A stretch of 64,000 bases of DNA, from assembly GCA_964036295.1 (NCBI GenBank), contig OZ038466.1, forward strand, positions 15,286,001-15,350,000. The letters are read 5' to 3'. Origin of the DNA: Plumapathes pennacea. Its lineage: Eukaryota; Cnidaria; Anthozoa; Antipatharia; Myriopathidae. Positions within the stretch are counted from its first letter, which is position 1. Each line of letters starts with the position of its first letter. Below, one piece after another: positions 1 to 9,116 of this stretch. The notes under the pieces are model-generated. The model had not been told where the DNA came from, did not search any database, and was given only the letters and a program-made list of their open reading frames with translations. The translations under genes and the position numbers were made by a program.

Positions 1-585
1 CAAATAAAAGGATGTGCCATGGGCACAAACTGCGCTCCGTCCTACGCAAACATCTTCATGGGAAGGTTTGAAGAAACCTACATCTACCCAATGATTTCAA
101 CACATTACAAACTATACCTGCGCTACATTGACGATATATTTCTCATATGGACCGACAAGAAGGACAACTTCGAAACTTTCATCGAAGACCTCAACGTTAA
201 ACACCCGTCCATCAAGTTCGACTACGAGATTTCAGACAAAGAAGTAAATTTCCTCGATACAACAGTCTACATTGACCAAACTGGAAAACTCCAAACGAAA
301 CTCTATCGGAAGCCCACAGATAGACAGAATTATCTTCATAGCCTCTCAGATCATCAGCACACTCTCAAATCTAGTATCGCCGGCGTATGGACAAGCCCTT
401 CGCATAAAACGCATCTGCTCTGAAGACTCTGAATTCCTTAAAAACTGTGAACTCCTAAAGGAATCCATGATCAAAAGAGGTTACAAGCCGGATGAAGTAG
501 CAAAGCAAATTGAACGAGCAGCAAACTTACCACGCGCAACACTCGTTGCACACCGTAGAAGTACAAAGAAATATATTAGGTCAGC
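1..585 (+). pseudogene. Penelope-like element reverse transcriptase fragment
   Basis: The frame is open from the first base, so the 5' part lies outside the window. The first 130 residues show the APSYANIFM block followed by the YIDDIF catalytic motif of a Penelope-like reverse transcriptase; two acidic residues of the active site are visible. Near position 385 (around gccggcg) the coding frame slips by one base. The family-typical continuation (QALRIKRICS, then a basic stretch ending LPRATL) is read in the second frame to about 560. The frameshift and truncation mark it as a dead copy. The 3' end is not sharp and no terminal repeat was seen. The RT assignment is firm; the Penelope assignment rests on motif memory rather than a search. 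Confidence 0.75.
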
Positions 586-647
586 ATGTTTATATAATTT
601 TATGGTTGCTAGTCATTAGAATGATAAAACCAAGAGCATTTGGAGCA

Positions 648-937
648 TGTCCAGTTTAAAACTCGATAGTTTTAGGTGGTCACGTGACAGATATATTTGT
701 ATATTTAGACTGGACAACCTTTTCGGGATTGACTGTACATATATGTAGTATATATACCTTAGAATAACTGATTTAGTGCTAGCGTAGTGCTGACGAAGGT
801 ATAGCTAGCGTAGTTCTGGCGTAGTTCTAGCGTCAGTGTTGTGAGTTGAGTTGAGTTGAACGTTGGTTGTGTTTGAGTCGTTGCGGCCGTCGAGTGTATA
901 AAGTTCAGCCGTGAGTTGATAAAGACCGGATTTTACA
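648..937 (+). repeat. Candidate LTR of a Gypsy-like element (complete left copy)
   Basis: The segment starts TGTCC and ends TTTTACA. At 939-955 a TGGTGGCAGCGGTGGGA stretch has the form of a tRNA primer-binding site, beginning with TGG as expected for pairing with a tRNA CCA end. A coding remnant follows at once. Its 3' two thirds (from about 753) recurs inverted at 3784-3963. Short direct repeats (gctagcgtagt..., gagttgagttgagtt) lie inside. The 5' boundary is inferred from the TGT start only; no target duplication was established. Confidence 0.6.
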
Positions 938-954
938 TTGGTGGCAGCGGTGGG

Positions 955-2111
955 ATGGCAGAAGAAGAACTTCGAGAAGAAATTCAACGTTTGAAATCCC
1001 GTTTGGAGGAGGTGCGAGTTCAAGGAACGCCGCATGAGTCGAGGTAGACTGTGTCCGTTGCTCCTTGTGTAACTACAGAGAACGCTATATTTGTTTCTTG
1101 TTCTGTTGATGGTTTACCAGTTGAAGCCCTGGTCGACACTGGGGCCGCGGTTACATTACTCCACAAGGATGTATTTGACCAGATGGGGTCATAGCCTACC
1201 AGAATTCGTCAACCAGACCGCTCCATTTTAGGAGCGAACGATATTCCGCTGAAAACATGCGGGATTGTGACTGTCAACATTGAACTGGCTGGAATTTCTA
1301 CTCTGCACGAGGTGCATATTTGTGAAGACCTGGCTCAGATGCTTATTGGTGTGGATTTTCTGAAACCTAATGGCTGTGTCATTGACTTTGTCAAGGGAAC
1401 TGTGGAGGGGAATGGCCAGCAAAGTGCTTTGATCTCTAAACCAAGCTGGGAAGTGTCTGTTGGTTTTGTACGAGATATGAAAGCCAGATTTCCTGAAGCA
1501 CAGAAGCTGACCAGGGAGAAGATGGGTGCTGCTACAAAGAGATACAGGGATTGTGATGATACCGGGACTGCTAGAGATACTTACAAGGCAGGAGACAGAG
1601 TTTGGAGGCATGTGCCAGCTGTCAGAAAGGGACTGTGGCAAGGCCCCTATGTCATTGTCAAGAAGATTACGGATGTGGTTTATCACCTTAAGAAGGAAGG
1701 TGGCCGGCAACGAGTGGTGGAGCTTTTCAACAATCTGAAACCCTGTTTCACACCCAAGGAATCCAGACGCATTCCAGACAACCACAAAAGGAGACAAAGG
1801 GAATCAATTCCAGAGCCTTATCCAACAGTTAGTGGAGAGGAGGAAGAGGATGAGTGGTCTCTGATAGTGACCACCAATCAGAAGCAGGGGCATCTGAATT
1901 CAAGCACCACACCAGTGAGTGAGCGTAGACGGTGGAATTCAGGCACTGGTAATGAGCAGGGACCTCTGAATAGACCGTTTGCAAATATGGCGGCGATATC
2001 ATGGGAGCGAGGCTTTTCGGTGGTAACCGTTGCCATGGGCGGATGCGTTCTTGTTTACTTCACAGACGTGAGCGGTAAGATGTGCTTTTCCGTGCCCCTT
2101 TTCTTACTTTG
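955..2111 (+). pseudogene. Gypsy-type gag-pol remnant with internal deletion
   Basis: A short gag-like start (955-1048) is followed by a retroviral-type aspartic protease with the catalytic DTGA motif at 1135-1146. One in-frame TAG (1192-1194) breaks it. The frame reopens with the rest of the protease (LIGVDFL) and then passes directly, near 1415-1430, into the C-terminal domain of an integrase (GDRVW, then WQGPYVI and a basic tail). Reverse transcriptase, RNase H and the integrase catalytic core are missing. The deletion is in frame, so a 281-codon open frame runs from protease to the tail. This is a non-autonomous relic; the Ty3/Gypsy assignment comes from the domain order and integrase tail. 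Confidence 0.75.
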
Positions 2112-2550
2112 AGCGCTGAAAAAGTTCGTGAATCACTTTGAAATATTTGTCGAATCCTTGTAGAGCGAAAAGCAGCGTCTGCGGCGTAAGTCATGCGAGA
2201 AAACTAGCAAATAGTCGAAATGTTTATCGTCATGCAATATCTGATGGACTGCTCTGAAATGTTAATACATTTATCCGATTTATGCCACATTTAGTTTTAT
2301 TACCTGTGTCTAGTTTTGTGTGGGGGATTGTAGTTGTATTTGGGTTGGAATATGTGCGATATGAGCGCTTACTCGAGCTTCTAAGCGCTTCCCCCCACGG
2401 CACGATGCAATCTGACCGCCGCCCCCGCGCTTGATCTCAGGTCTGTGTCTGCGCTTTATAATCTGTCCGATTACCCAATTTTTATGTTACTGTGACTCTC
2501 GATATTGGTCAGAGAGCAGATAATATATTACAGTGGCGGTCAGAGAAGAA
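1967..2550 (+). repeat. Left arm of a 580-bp inverted duplication
   Basis: Read on the plus strand it matches the reverse complement of 3189-3772 almost throughout, with roughly one difference per ten bases and small indels. It begins just inside the end of the integrase frame (gaatagaccgtttgc) and ends at a shared cagagaagaa. Bases 2318-2531 run from TGTGTGG to TATTACA followed by GTGGCGG, so they could be a second LTR and primer site, but this is a guess. Confidence 0.75.
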
Positions 2551-3188
2551 TTGTGTAAAAGATCACGGGTATTTTGCAATGCATAGTGTCAAAACAACAC
2601 AGAAGCGTGCCCTTTCCGATGACGCGAACCGGATTTGCCCTTCCCTTTTGTGAATCACTCTCTAATTTAGTGAGCGGCCTTTTGTGTGGATATATCTAGC
2701 TTAATCTTGTGTGGGGCTTCACTTTTATGCCAGCTGCGGTAACATGAGGCTCTCACATAAAAGATTTATCCTCTACCCTGTGCAACACTTAACTCTATGC
2801 AGATAAATACCCTAGCCACAACAAAAATAATTACACCTCTTTCAAAAGGTTTCATGACCATATTATCCTGTGACTTCCCTGACAGTCGAAGTCTTTCCTG
2901 ACTTGCGAACGAACCTAACCGTCGCATTGAACGTAAAAGGGGGAAGACCATTTAGCGCTTTAGTCGTACTTTTGACATCTGGGATATTCTTGAGTGTCAT
3001 AAACGATCCAGGACAGAGAGACACACTCCTGGACGTGTGTGATTAATATTTTCTTGATACAATTCTTGAAAAATCTGCGCAACTCAAAAGTTACTGACCA
3101 ACACCGTGTTCCGCGTTTATTTATAATACAAAAGGCCGCTTCCGCGCGTTCGTGAGTTGACACCCATGTACACAATTGAGCAAAGACG
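2551..3188. other. Spacer between the inverted arms
   Basis: About 640 bp separates the two arms. Only a short gcggccttttgt stretch is shared in inverted form. No open frame with recognisable content was seen. The spacer may hold the internal remnant of the element that carries the arms. Confidence 0.5.
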
Positions 3189-3772
3189 TTCTTCTCTGGC
3201 CGCCACTGTAATATAATATCTGCTCTCTGACCAACATCGAGAGTTACAGTTCCTTAAAATTGGATGATCGGACAGATTATAAAGCGCAGACACAGACCTA
3301 AAAGATCAAGCGGGGACGGCGGTCAGATCGGTGGGAAGCGCTTACAAGTTCGAGTTAATGCTCGTCGGCAAGCGCTCATATCACACAAATTCCAACCCAA
3401 ATACAACTACAGTCCCTCACACAAAACTAAACACAGGTAATAACACTAAATTTGGCATAAATCGGATGAATGTATTAACATTTCAGAGCAGTCTATCAAT
3501 ATGTGCATGACGGTAAACACTTCGACTATTTGCTAGTTTTCTCGCATAACTTACGCCGCAGACGCCGTTCTCCATCCTACAGGGATTTAACAAACATCTC
3601 AAAGTGATCCACGAACTTTTTCAGCGCTCAAAGTAAGAAAAGGACCACGGAAAAGCACATTTCAACGCTCGCATTTGTGAAGTAAACAAGAGCGAATTTG
3701 CCCATAGCAACGGTTACCACCGAAAAGCCTCGCTCCCATGAAATCGCCGCCATATTTGCAAACGGTCTATTC
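3189..3772 (-). repeat. Right arm of the 580-bp inverted duplication
   Basis: Inverted partner of 1967-2550. Unlike the left arm it is not preceded by coding remnants: on the minus strand it follows the LTR end (3784) directly after about 11 bp. The two arms are therefore not a simple copy of one complete retrotransposon. Confidence 0.75.
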
Positions 3773-3783
3773 AAGAATTTACA

Positions 3784-3963
3784 TGTAAAATCTGGTCTTT
3801 ATTAACTCACGGCTGAACTTTAACTCGACGGCCGCAACGACTCAACACAACCAACGTTCAACTTAACTCAACTCACAACACTGACTCTAGAACTACGCCA
3901 GAACTACGCTAGCTATACCTTCGTCAGCACTACGCTAGCACTCGATCAGCTATTCTAAGGTAT
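3784..3963 (-). repeat. Truncated inverted copy of the Gypsy-like LTR
   Basis: Reverse complement of about 753-937, starting TGTAAAATCTGG on the plus strand. It stops at the point where the hAT-like terminal sequence begins at 3964, so the remaining LTR has been displaced or lost by that insertion. Confidence 0.7.
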
Positions 3964-4253
3964 CACGGGCGGATCCAGGGTAGTTTCCTTAGTTTCCAGA
4001 AACTACCTGAATTTTGGGGAAAAAATAAAAAATAAAAAATAAAGTGACAAATGACTGAGTCTTTTCTTGTTTCCACTGAGTACCGGAATCCAATTCACGC
4101 CATTTCCAGTACCTTGCGTCCCGCGCTCCGCATTTATTCGTGTCATTGGACGGCAAAAATGCGCTTCTCTTCGATTTCTATGCATGGAGAACCGCGAGGA
4201 GGGGACCCATGTGAGGAAACCACTGAAGCGATATTCGGAAACACCCCAAACTC

Positions 4254-4336
4254 GCCTCTCATTGGCCGGAAACACTCCAAGCTTGCCTCTCATTGGCCGG
4301 AAACTACCTTGGAAACTACCTGACAAAGTATAAAAG
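4254..4336 (+). promoter_or_regulatory. Core promoter of the hAT-like gene
   Basis: A 20-bp motif, GCCTCTCATTGGCCGGAAAC, occurs twice at 31-bp spacing (4254-4273 and 4285-4304). Each copy carries an inverted CCAAT box (ATTGG). A TATAAAAG box follows at 4329-4336, about 90 bp before the ATG at 4422. Two CCAAT boxes followed by TATA is a classical RNA polymerase II arrangement. Function is inferred from layout only. Confidence 0.55.
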
Positions 4337-4421
4337 GGGCAGGCTACCCCAGTGAGGTCCTCTGTTCCGTTTGAGTGATTTTGAATTCGTGAACAGTATT
4401 ATACAGTGCGGTTTATCGAAC

Positions 4422-4976
4422 ATGGCATTGAATCAAGACAACAGGCCGCGTGGAGAACCTATTTTTCGAAAGGAGGATTGTTCTCGCTTTGATACTGGTG
4501 TGGTATTTCGCGGTGTTAGTTCTTTTTCCGATCCCCAGAAGTTAGAGTACATCGAGAGCGTTTGGAGCCCACGCGGTGATCCCCTCTTTCAATTCCCTTC
4601 GTCGATCGAGAGTGGCGGAAAATCTCGTAAGTTCCAACTAGTCTGGCTGCAACAGTATCCTTGGCTGGCTTATTCTAAGTACCTGGATGGCGCATTTTGT
4701 TTACATTGTGTTCTATTTGGTCGAAATGCGAACAATGTGGGCAAGATGGTGAAATCACCGCTAACGTTTTGGACAAGCGCCACCGGTCGATTCAAGAAAC
4801 ACTGTCATTAATACGAGAACCACAATTACGCAGTCCTTGCCATGGATAACTTCGTGAAAGTTATGAAACGCCGGGCTGTCCCAGTCCGTCAGCAGCTTGA
4901 CAACTTGACGGAGCACTAGCAAATTTACAAGAATCGCTTTTTGGAACTGCTTTTTCGACCAATAAATTGATGTCCT
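4422..4976 (+). pseudogene. hAT/ZMYM-type transposase N-terminus, broken
   Basis: The first true ATG in frame is 4422. The protein shows the TTF-type zinc-finger layout common to hAT transposases and ZMYM1-like proteins: a basic KFQ..WL segment, WLAYS, then FCLHCVLFG with paired cysteines and RFKKHCH. An in-frame TAA at 4809 and a TAG at 4918 interrupt a frame that otherwise continues with typical family content (ENHNYAV, RQQLDNL, YKNR) to about 4940. The copy is therefore a pseudogene, and lacks the DDE-type catalytic domain because of 3' truncation. Confidence 0.7.
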
Positions 4977-5175
4977 CCTCTGTAGTCATCTCGTAATGGG
5001 TTTTTGCGATTAATATATAAAATTGTGTTCGGATATTGTCAATAAACAGCGTTTGTTCGCCAGGCGGGGGTTATTCGCTGATAACGTCCGCTCGTGAGCG
5101 GACGTTATTCGGTCACGTGTCACGATTCCACCAATCACGCGCGGGAGGAAATATTTGATGGGTCATAAATATAGA
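4932..5175. repeat. Fragment of foldback family Z (copy Z3)
   Basis: Closely matches 15060-15305 inside the Z2 element, including gcgattaatatataaaa, the inverted pair around cgtccgctcgtgagcggacg and ccaatcacgcgcgggagg. It directly abuts the hAT-like coding remnant. Confidence 0.75.
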
Positions 5176-5190
5176 TAGATATATAGAGGA

Positions 5191-5512
5191 TATTACACGG
5201 CAGCGCGAAGATATGAATTTTATTTTCGAGTGGTAAAAACAATATTTTACGAACGAGCGCTTCGCGAGTGAGTAAAAATATTGTTTTTACCACGAGAAAA
5301 TAAAATCCATATCTTCAAGCCGCCGTGTAATTTTCTTTTTATTATATTAGACACGAGTGTTTTACGAGAAATTGCACAAACAACCGTACAAAAGCGGGAA
5401 ATGATGCCAACGATATCCTCACTAGTGAGGATATGGAAAATACGCCACTCGGGTCCCGGATGTATGGATTTTACGCACGGTATATTTTCCAGTAAAACAC
5501 TCTATATAATAA
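5191..5512. repeat. Palindromic repeat PalA, copy 1
   Basis: A long imperfect hairpin (attacacggc... to ...gccgtgtaat, 5191-5328) is followed by a perfect 22-bp palindrome at 5413-5434 (ATATCCTCACT / AGTGAGGATAT) and by arms that recur inverted at 35383-35783. No open frame is conserved. It behaves like a foldback MITE; terminal duplications were not identified. Confidence 0.7.
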
Positions 5513-5518
5513 ATATAT

Positions 5519-5531
5519 ATATCAAATCGTG

Positions 5532-5567
<36 letters not shown>

Positions 5568-5580
5568 CACGATTTGATAT
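5519..5580. repeat. Perfect 62-bp palindrome with (AT)n core
   Basis: ATATCAAATCGTGACA and its exact reverse complement flank an (AT)n run, so the whole 62 bp is self-complementary. It could extrude as a cruciform. Confidence 0.9.
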
Positions 5581-6984
5581 GAAATATGCAAGACTATAGG
5601 TTTAACATTGACTACCCATTGCTCTAGCGTTTCATGTGTAAAATATTATGAAAACTCTTCCAGGCTGGACAAAATATTGTCCACAGAACAAGCTCGTGGG
5701 TCTGCAAACCTTCTCTGAGCCTTTATTTATAAAGGAATAAATTCCTGAATGTGTATCAACTCTGTTTTGACACCAAGGCTATTCCTTTTACCGATGCACA
5801 ACAACAATTATTAGGGAAAATGTATATGATATAGTACCGCCCGTACCGTACGTAAGTTCAATTACGAGCGATTAGCGCGTAACGAGTGCTTTGCAAGCGC
5901 GCATTATGTATGAATATTTTGCATAATTGTCACTGTTGTTTGCCTCAGTTGTTTCTAACACAATGACTATCAATGAAATGAGACCGAACGATCATTCATC
6001 AAATATTGGCCGATTTAGCTGTCAACGAAACGAAAGAGAACGATTTTCGAGCGCAATGAACGGCCGGCAAATCAGCTGTCACAAAGCAAGCAAATGGGTC
6101 GTAAACAAAGCTCCCCGCTTAGCTAGTTTTCTGTCAGCAAAATAAATCATCAAAGCTCCGCAGGGTTTGGTCAATAATAAGAAGGGAATGGATCATTCAA
6201 CAAAAAAGAGTGAATGGATAAAGTTTTCAACAAATCTTGGGCGGATAAAAGCGAACAGCAAAGCTTCGGATGGCTAATTATGTAGCTGGCAGTGTTTGAC
6301 CAAAGCGAAAAGAGAAAAACGCCATCAAATGTAGAAGCTCGGCCGATCTATAAAGCGATCATTCAAGAAAGCTGCGATATTTTTCATCCCCCAGGCCGGT
6401 GGTGTAAAGTAAAATGTTCCTGCCACATTTCTTACATTTTGTCTCTCTTTCGAGGAGGTTTTCGGCTGAAAGTAAAGATTAAAATTATTATTGTAATTTT
6501 GTTTTGTTTTCGTTGTTTACAAGTGTATTTTTTTGTTTGTTGAATTATGGCCAATTATTAGTATATTATTAACTTCTGATATTGAAATAGCAGGACACAA
6601 TTATGAAGGCAGGGGAAAGCTTCCTGAGATCTGCTTCAAATATAGAATTAATTTTAACATACAAATTATGAAATCATAACAGGTCTAAAGCAAATAATAA
6701 ATATTAATATTGTGTTAGAAACAGTGGGAGCACTGTTAGTTTAGACAACGATAAAAGAAATTTCCAATGAGGTCCCTCACTTCATAAACTTTTAATAAGC
6801 CAATATTCTCTCGTGGTCAACAAACCTCTAGAAAGTGCTGCGGATACTATTCACAGACAGAAACAGCTTTTGTGTGATTATCTTTTGTGTAATTTTCTTT
6901 TGGTGTGGAATAGCAAGTTTGTGTTGGTTTTTGCATTTCAGCTCGATTATTCTTAATTGAATCTACTTTTTCTTGTCTTTGCAG
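5581..6984. other. Non-coding, upstream intron of the TBCEL-like gene
   Basis: No recognisable exon or element. The sequence is AT-rich with small open frames that lack family features. Because the TBCEL exon begins at a splice acceptor, this stretch is best read as intron; the preceding exon was not found. Confidence 0.6.
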
Positions 6985-7786
6985 TATTCAAGATCTGTAC
7001 TTATGTAGGAATGGTTACACAGACATTCCCGAATCCAAAGACACATTTCAGAGTGTCAGAAGGCTTTATCTGAGTGGGCACTCTATCCAAAACTGGGAGC
7101 AGATTAGTAAACTAGGACAAATGTTCCCATTATTGAAAGAACTATTCATGACCGAGTGCAACTTAAAAACAATATCACCAGACAAAGCTGAGGACCATTT
7201 CCCACAGCTCCAAGTGCTCAACATCAACAAGTCTGGACTGTGTGACTGGAGTGCAATCGATGCCCTGTGTGCCTTTCCTGCTCTTACACATGTCTCCCTG
7301 CTAGGGATACCCCTGCTAGACCCACTCAATGACTTACTTAAACGACAACTTGTGATTGCTCGACTCCCCAACATCACTCAACTTAACAAGACAAAAATCG
7401 CCACTCAGGAAAGGGAGGATGCAGAGCGCAGATTCATCCGCCATTACATGGATGAAGAACGCCAGCCCAAAAGATATCGAGAGTTAGTAGTTATCCATGG
7501 CACGCTGCAGAAGCTAGCTGAAGTTAACCTGGCTCCAAAGAACACTGTGGTTCTTAGCATTCATTTTGAGGGTCATTCCCCCTTCACTCAAGAAGTTGAT
7601 GTCCGGCAAACCACAGCTAGTTTGAAAAGGCACATTGGTGACATAGTGGGGCTGTCACCATCACAGTTTCGCCTCTTCTTTCGTAACATGCATGAAATGA
7701 GAATTGGCTCCAAGGTTCTCTACCGGTACAAAATGGAGGATGGAGACGAGATACACATATTGAGAAAAGATATGGTATATGAGTAG
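6985..7786 (+). CDS. TBCEL: TBCEL-like protein, last coding exon
   Basis: Tubulin-specific chaperone cofactor E-like protein; family members act on tubulin turnover in the cytosol. The exon opens after a polypyrimidine-rich acceptor (ctttgcag, AG at 6983-6984). One base completes a split codon and 266 codons follow to a TAG. Residues 1-125 are leucine-rich repeats (IQDLYLCRNGY, VRRLYLSG, LKELFMTECNL, LQVLNINKSGL). A basic linker with KRYRELV follows, and the last 80 residues form a ubiquitin-like domain ending YKMEDGDEIHILRKD. The LRR plus C-terminal ubiquitin-like order fits TBCEL; the related TBCE also carries an N-terminal CAP-Gly domain that cannot be checked here. No frameshift or stop interrupts it. 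Earlier exons are not in view. Confidence 0.8.
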
Positions 7787-8175
7787 AAAATCATATATGA
7801 CTGCATGCACTTAATGATTATTATTCCAAAAGTAGTGTAGTACAGTACATCAAACTGACAGTAAAACTTCCCCTTGTTATTTCTAAGGAATTGTTTTAAT
7901 ATGTTAACATAAATTTCACATTCTCTCTCATAAATAATGTAATTATGAACCCATACTTGAGTGAGAAAGTTTAAGTGTTTCTAGAATACTGTAGGTACTT
8001 GATTTTCATGTCATGCGAAGAACTGTATCACTTATTGCAGTGGCGGAACGTGAACATTGATGAAATAGCTTGTCATAGGCTGTAGCTTTTGTTAACTAGC
8101 GTCATCCATAGTGACCTAAAAGTGAACATAAAATATTCCCTCAGCAACACATTTGTACATAATGACATACCTGTA
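7787..8175. other. TBCEL 3' flank, no gene seen
   Basis: Likely 3' untranslated sequence of the TBCEL-like gene. No canonical AATAAA was found near the stop codon. Confidence 0.45.
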
Positions 8176-8376
8176 GGGCCGATTTTTTAAACAAAGTCTA
8201 ACTTAGACCTGGTTTATCGCTAAATTGAAGTTTAGACGGACGCCATAAAACAGGGTTAGCTAAACGTTAAATTGCACTTTTAGAACATGGATCAGAGTCG
8301 GTTTATAAAGACGACGTTCTTGTTTAGACCAGGACTTTCTTAACCGCGGTCTAAACCTTGTTTAAAAAATCGGCCC
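8176..8376. mobile_element. 201-bp MITE with 19-bp TIRs and GTA flanks
   Basis: Terminal inverted repeats GGGCCGATTTTTTAAACAA are perfect over 19 bp. A GTA trinucleotide lies on both sides, consistent with a 3-bp target duplication as made by PIF/Harbinger elements. The interior carries repeated gtctaa/ttagac motifs and no reading frame. Superfamily assignment is by duplication length only. Confidence 0.75.
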
Positions 8377-8558
8377 GTAATGTTCTGGAAAAACTTACAC
8401 ATCAAACAGTGCCATAACAATGCAGTTATCAGTGAACATGACTTTTGTATGTTACTTTGCTCGTGTGCCAAGAAAATACGTGTGACTTGCCAGTTTTGAA
8501 AACTACATGTACAGCAAAAAAGTTTCTTTTTTTCAGGGCTGCTGGTAAAATAATCTGT

Positions 8559-8905
8559 ATTATTAAAAACTAGACCACGGTCATTGGATTTCTAGTTTTC
8601 ACGGTTATTGGTTCCTAGGACATGGGTTATCACCTCATAACCCATCTGTGGACAAATATGGGCAATGAGAGCGTGAGCGACGAAGTACTGTTGAGAAAGT
8701 ATTTTAATGTTTCACGACCTTTCAGAGTGGCTTGCAAGTCCCCGGGACTTGAAACAAATTTACAACACTATTTGAAGAATGAGAAAAGAGGAACAAGTAT
8801 TTTTACACATCAGCAAAGGGAAGAAGACGGCACCTTCGCTCAATTCGATAAGAGCAGCGCCTCCGCGATGTAAACAGTTTTCCATCACTGCCGCCCTGCG
8901 TGTGC
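8559..8905 (-). repeat. Foldback family Z, end fragment (copy Z1)
   Basis: Starts with the Z terminal sequence attattaaaaactagacc and matches the reverse complement of Z2 (15380 to about 15300, then 14830 to about 14530). The middle 470 bp of Z2 is absent. Its right boundary lies near 8905. A short coding-like string (QQREEDGTFAQFDKSS on the plus strand) is conserved with Z2. It overlaps the end of the last ZNF511 exon. Confidence 0.7.
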
Positions 8906-9116
8906 TACTGCTGAATATTTTTTACTTGTTCGTATGCTGCACGACTCGTAAAAATATACCGCCACACTACACACTAGATATATATAGTGTACCTCATTTG
9001 TACTACATGCATGGTTCTGTGTCTTCTTTTTCTTTTTCCCTTTTCCCTTCCTGGAGTAGTCTCTTTGGAATGACCTGGCAGATCCTCGACCAAAGCAAAC
9101 CGTCCTGGGAAGCCTA
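8885..9116 (-). CDS. ZNF511: ZNF511 exon 7 (C-terminus, extended into repeat)
   Basis: After the acceptor gtacag the joined frame reads RLPRTVCFGRGSARSF, the conserved C-terminal block of ZNF511, then a lysine-rich stretch (KGKGKKKKK). Known members stop soon after. Here the frame stays open for about 45 more codons and ends at TGA 8887-8885, which lies inside repeat Z1. Either the terminus has been extended by the repeat or a nearer stop has been lost. Start is sure, end is not. Confidence 0.75.

Larger units (their letters stand above)
3964..4976 (+). mobile_element. hAT-like DNA transposon, 5' part only
   Basis: The start CACGGGCGGATCCAGGG resembles the CAGGGGCGGATCC-type ends of some animal hAT elements (remembered, not searched). 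It is followed by a 400-bp promoter-like leader and a zinc-finger/transposase reading frame. The element is cut off at about 4976, where a different repeat (shared with 15.1-15.3 kb) takes over; the catalytic part and right end are missing. Confidence 0.55.
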
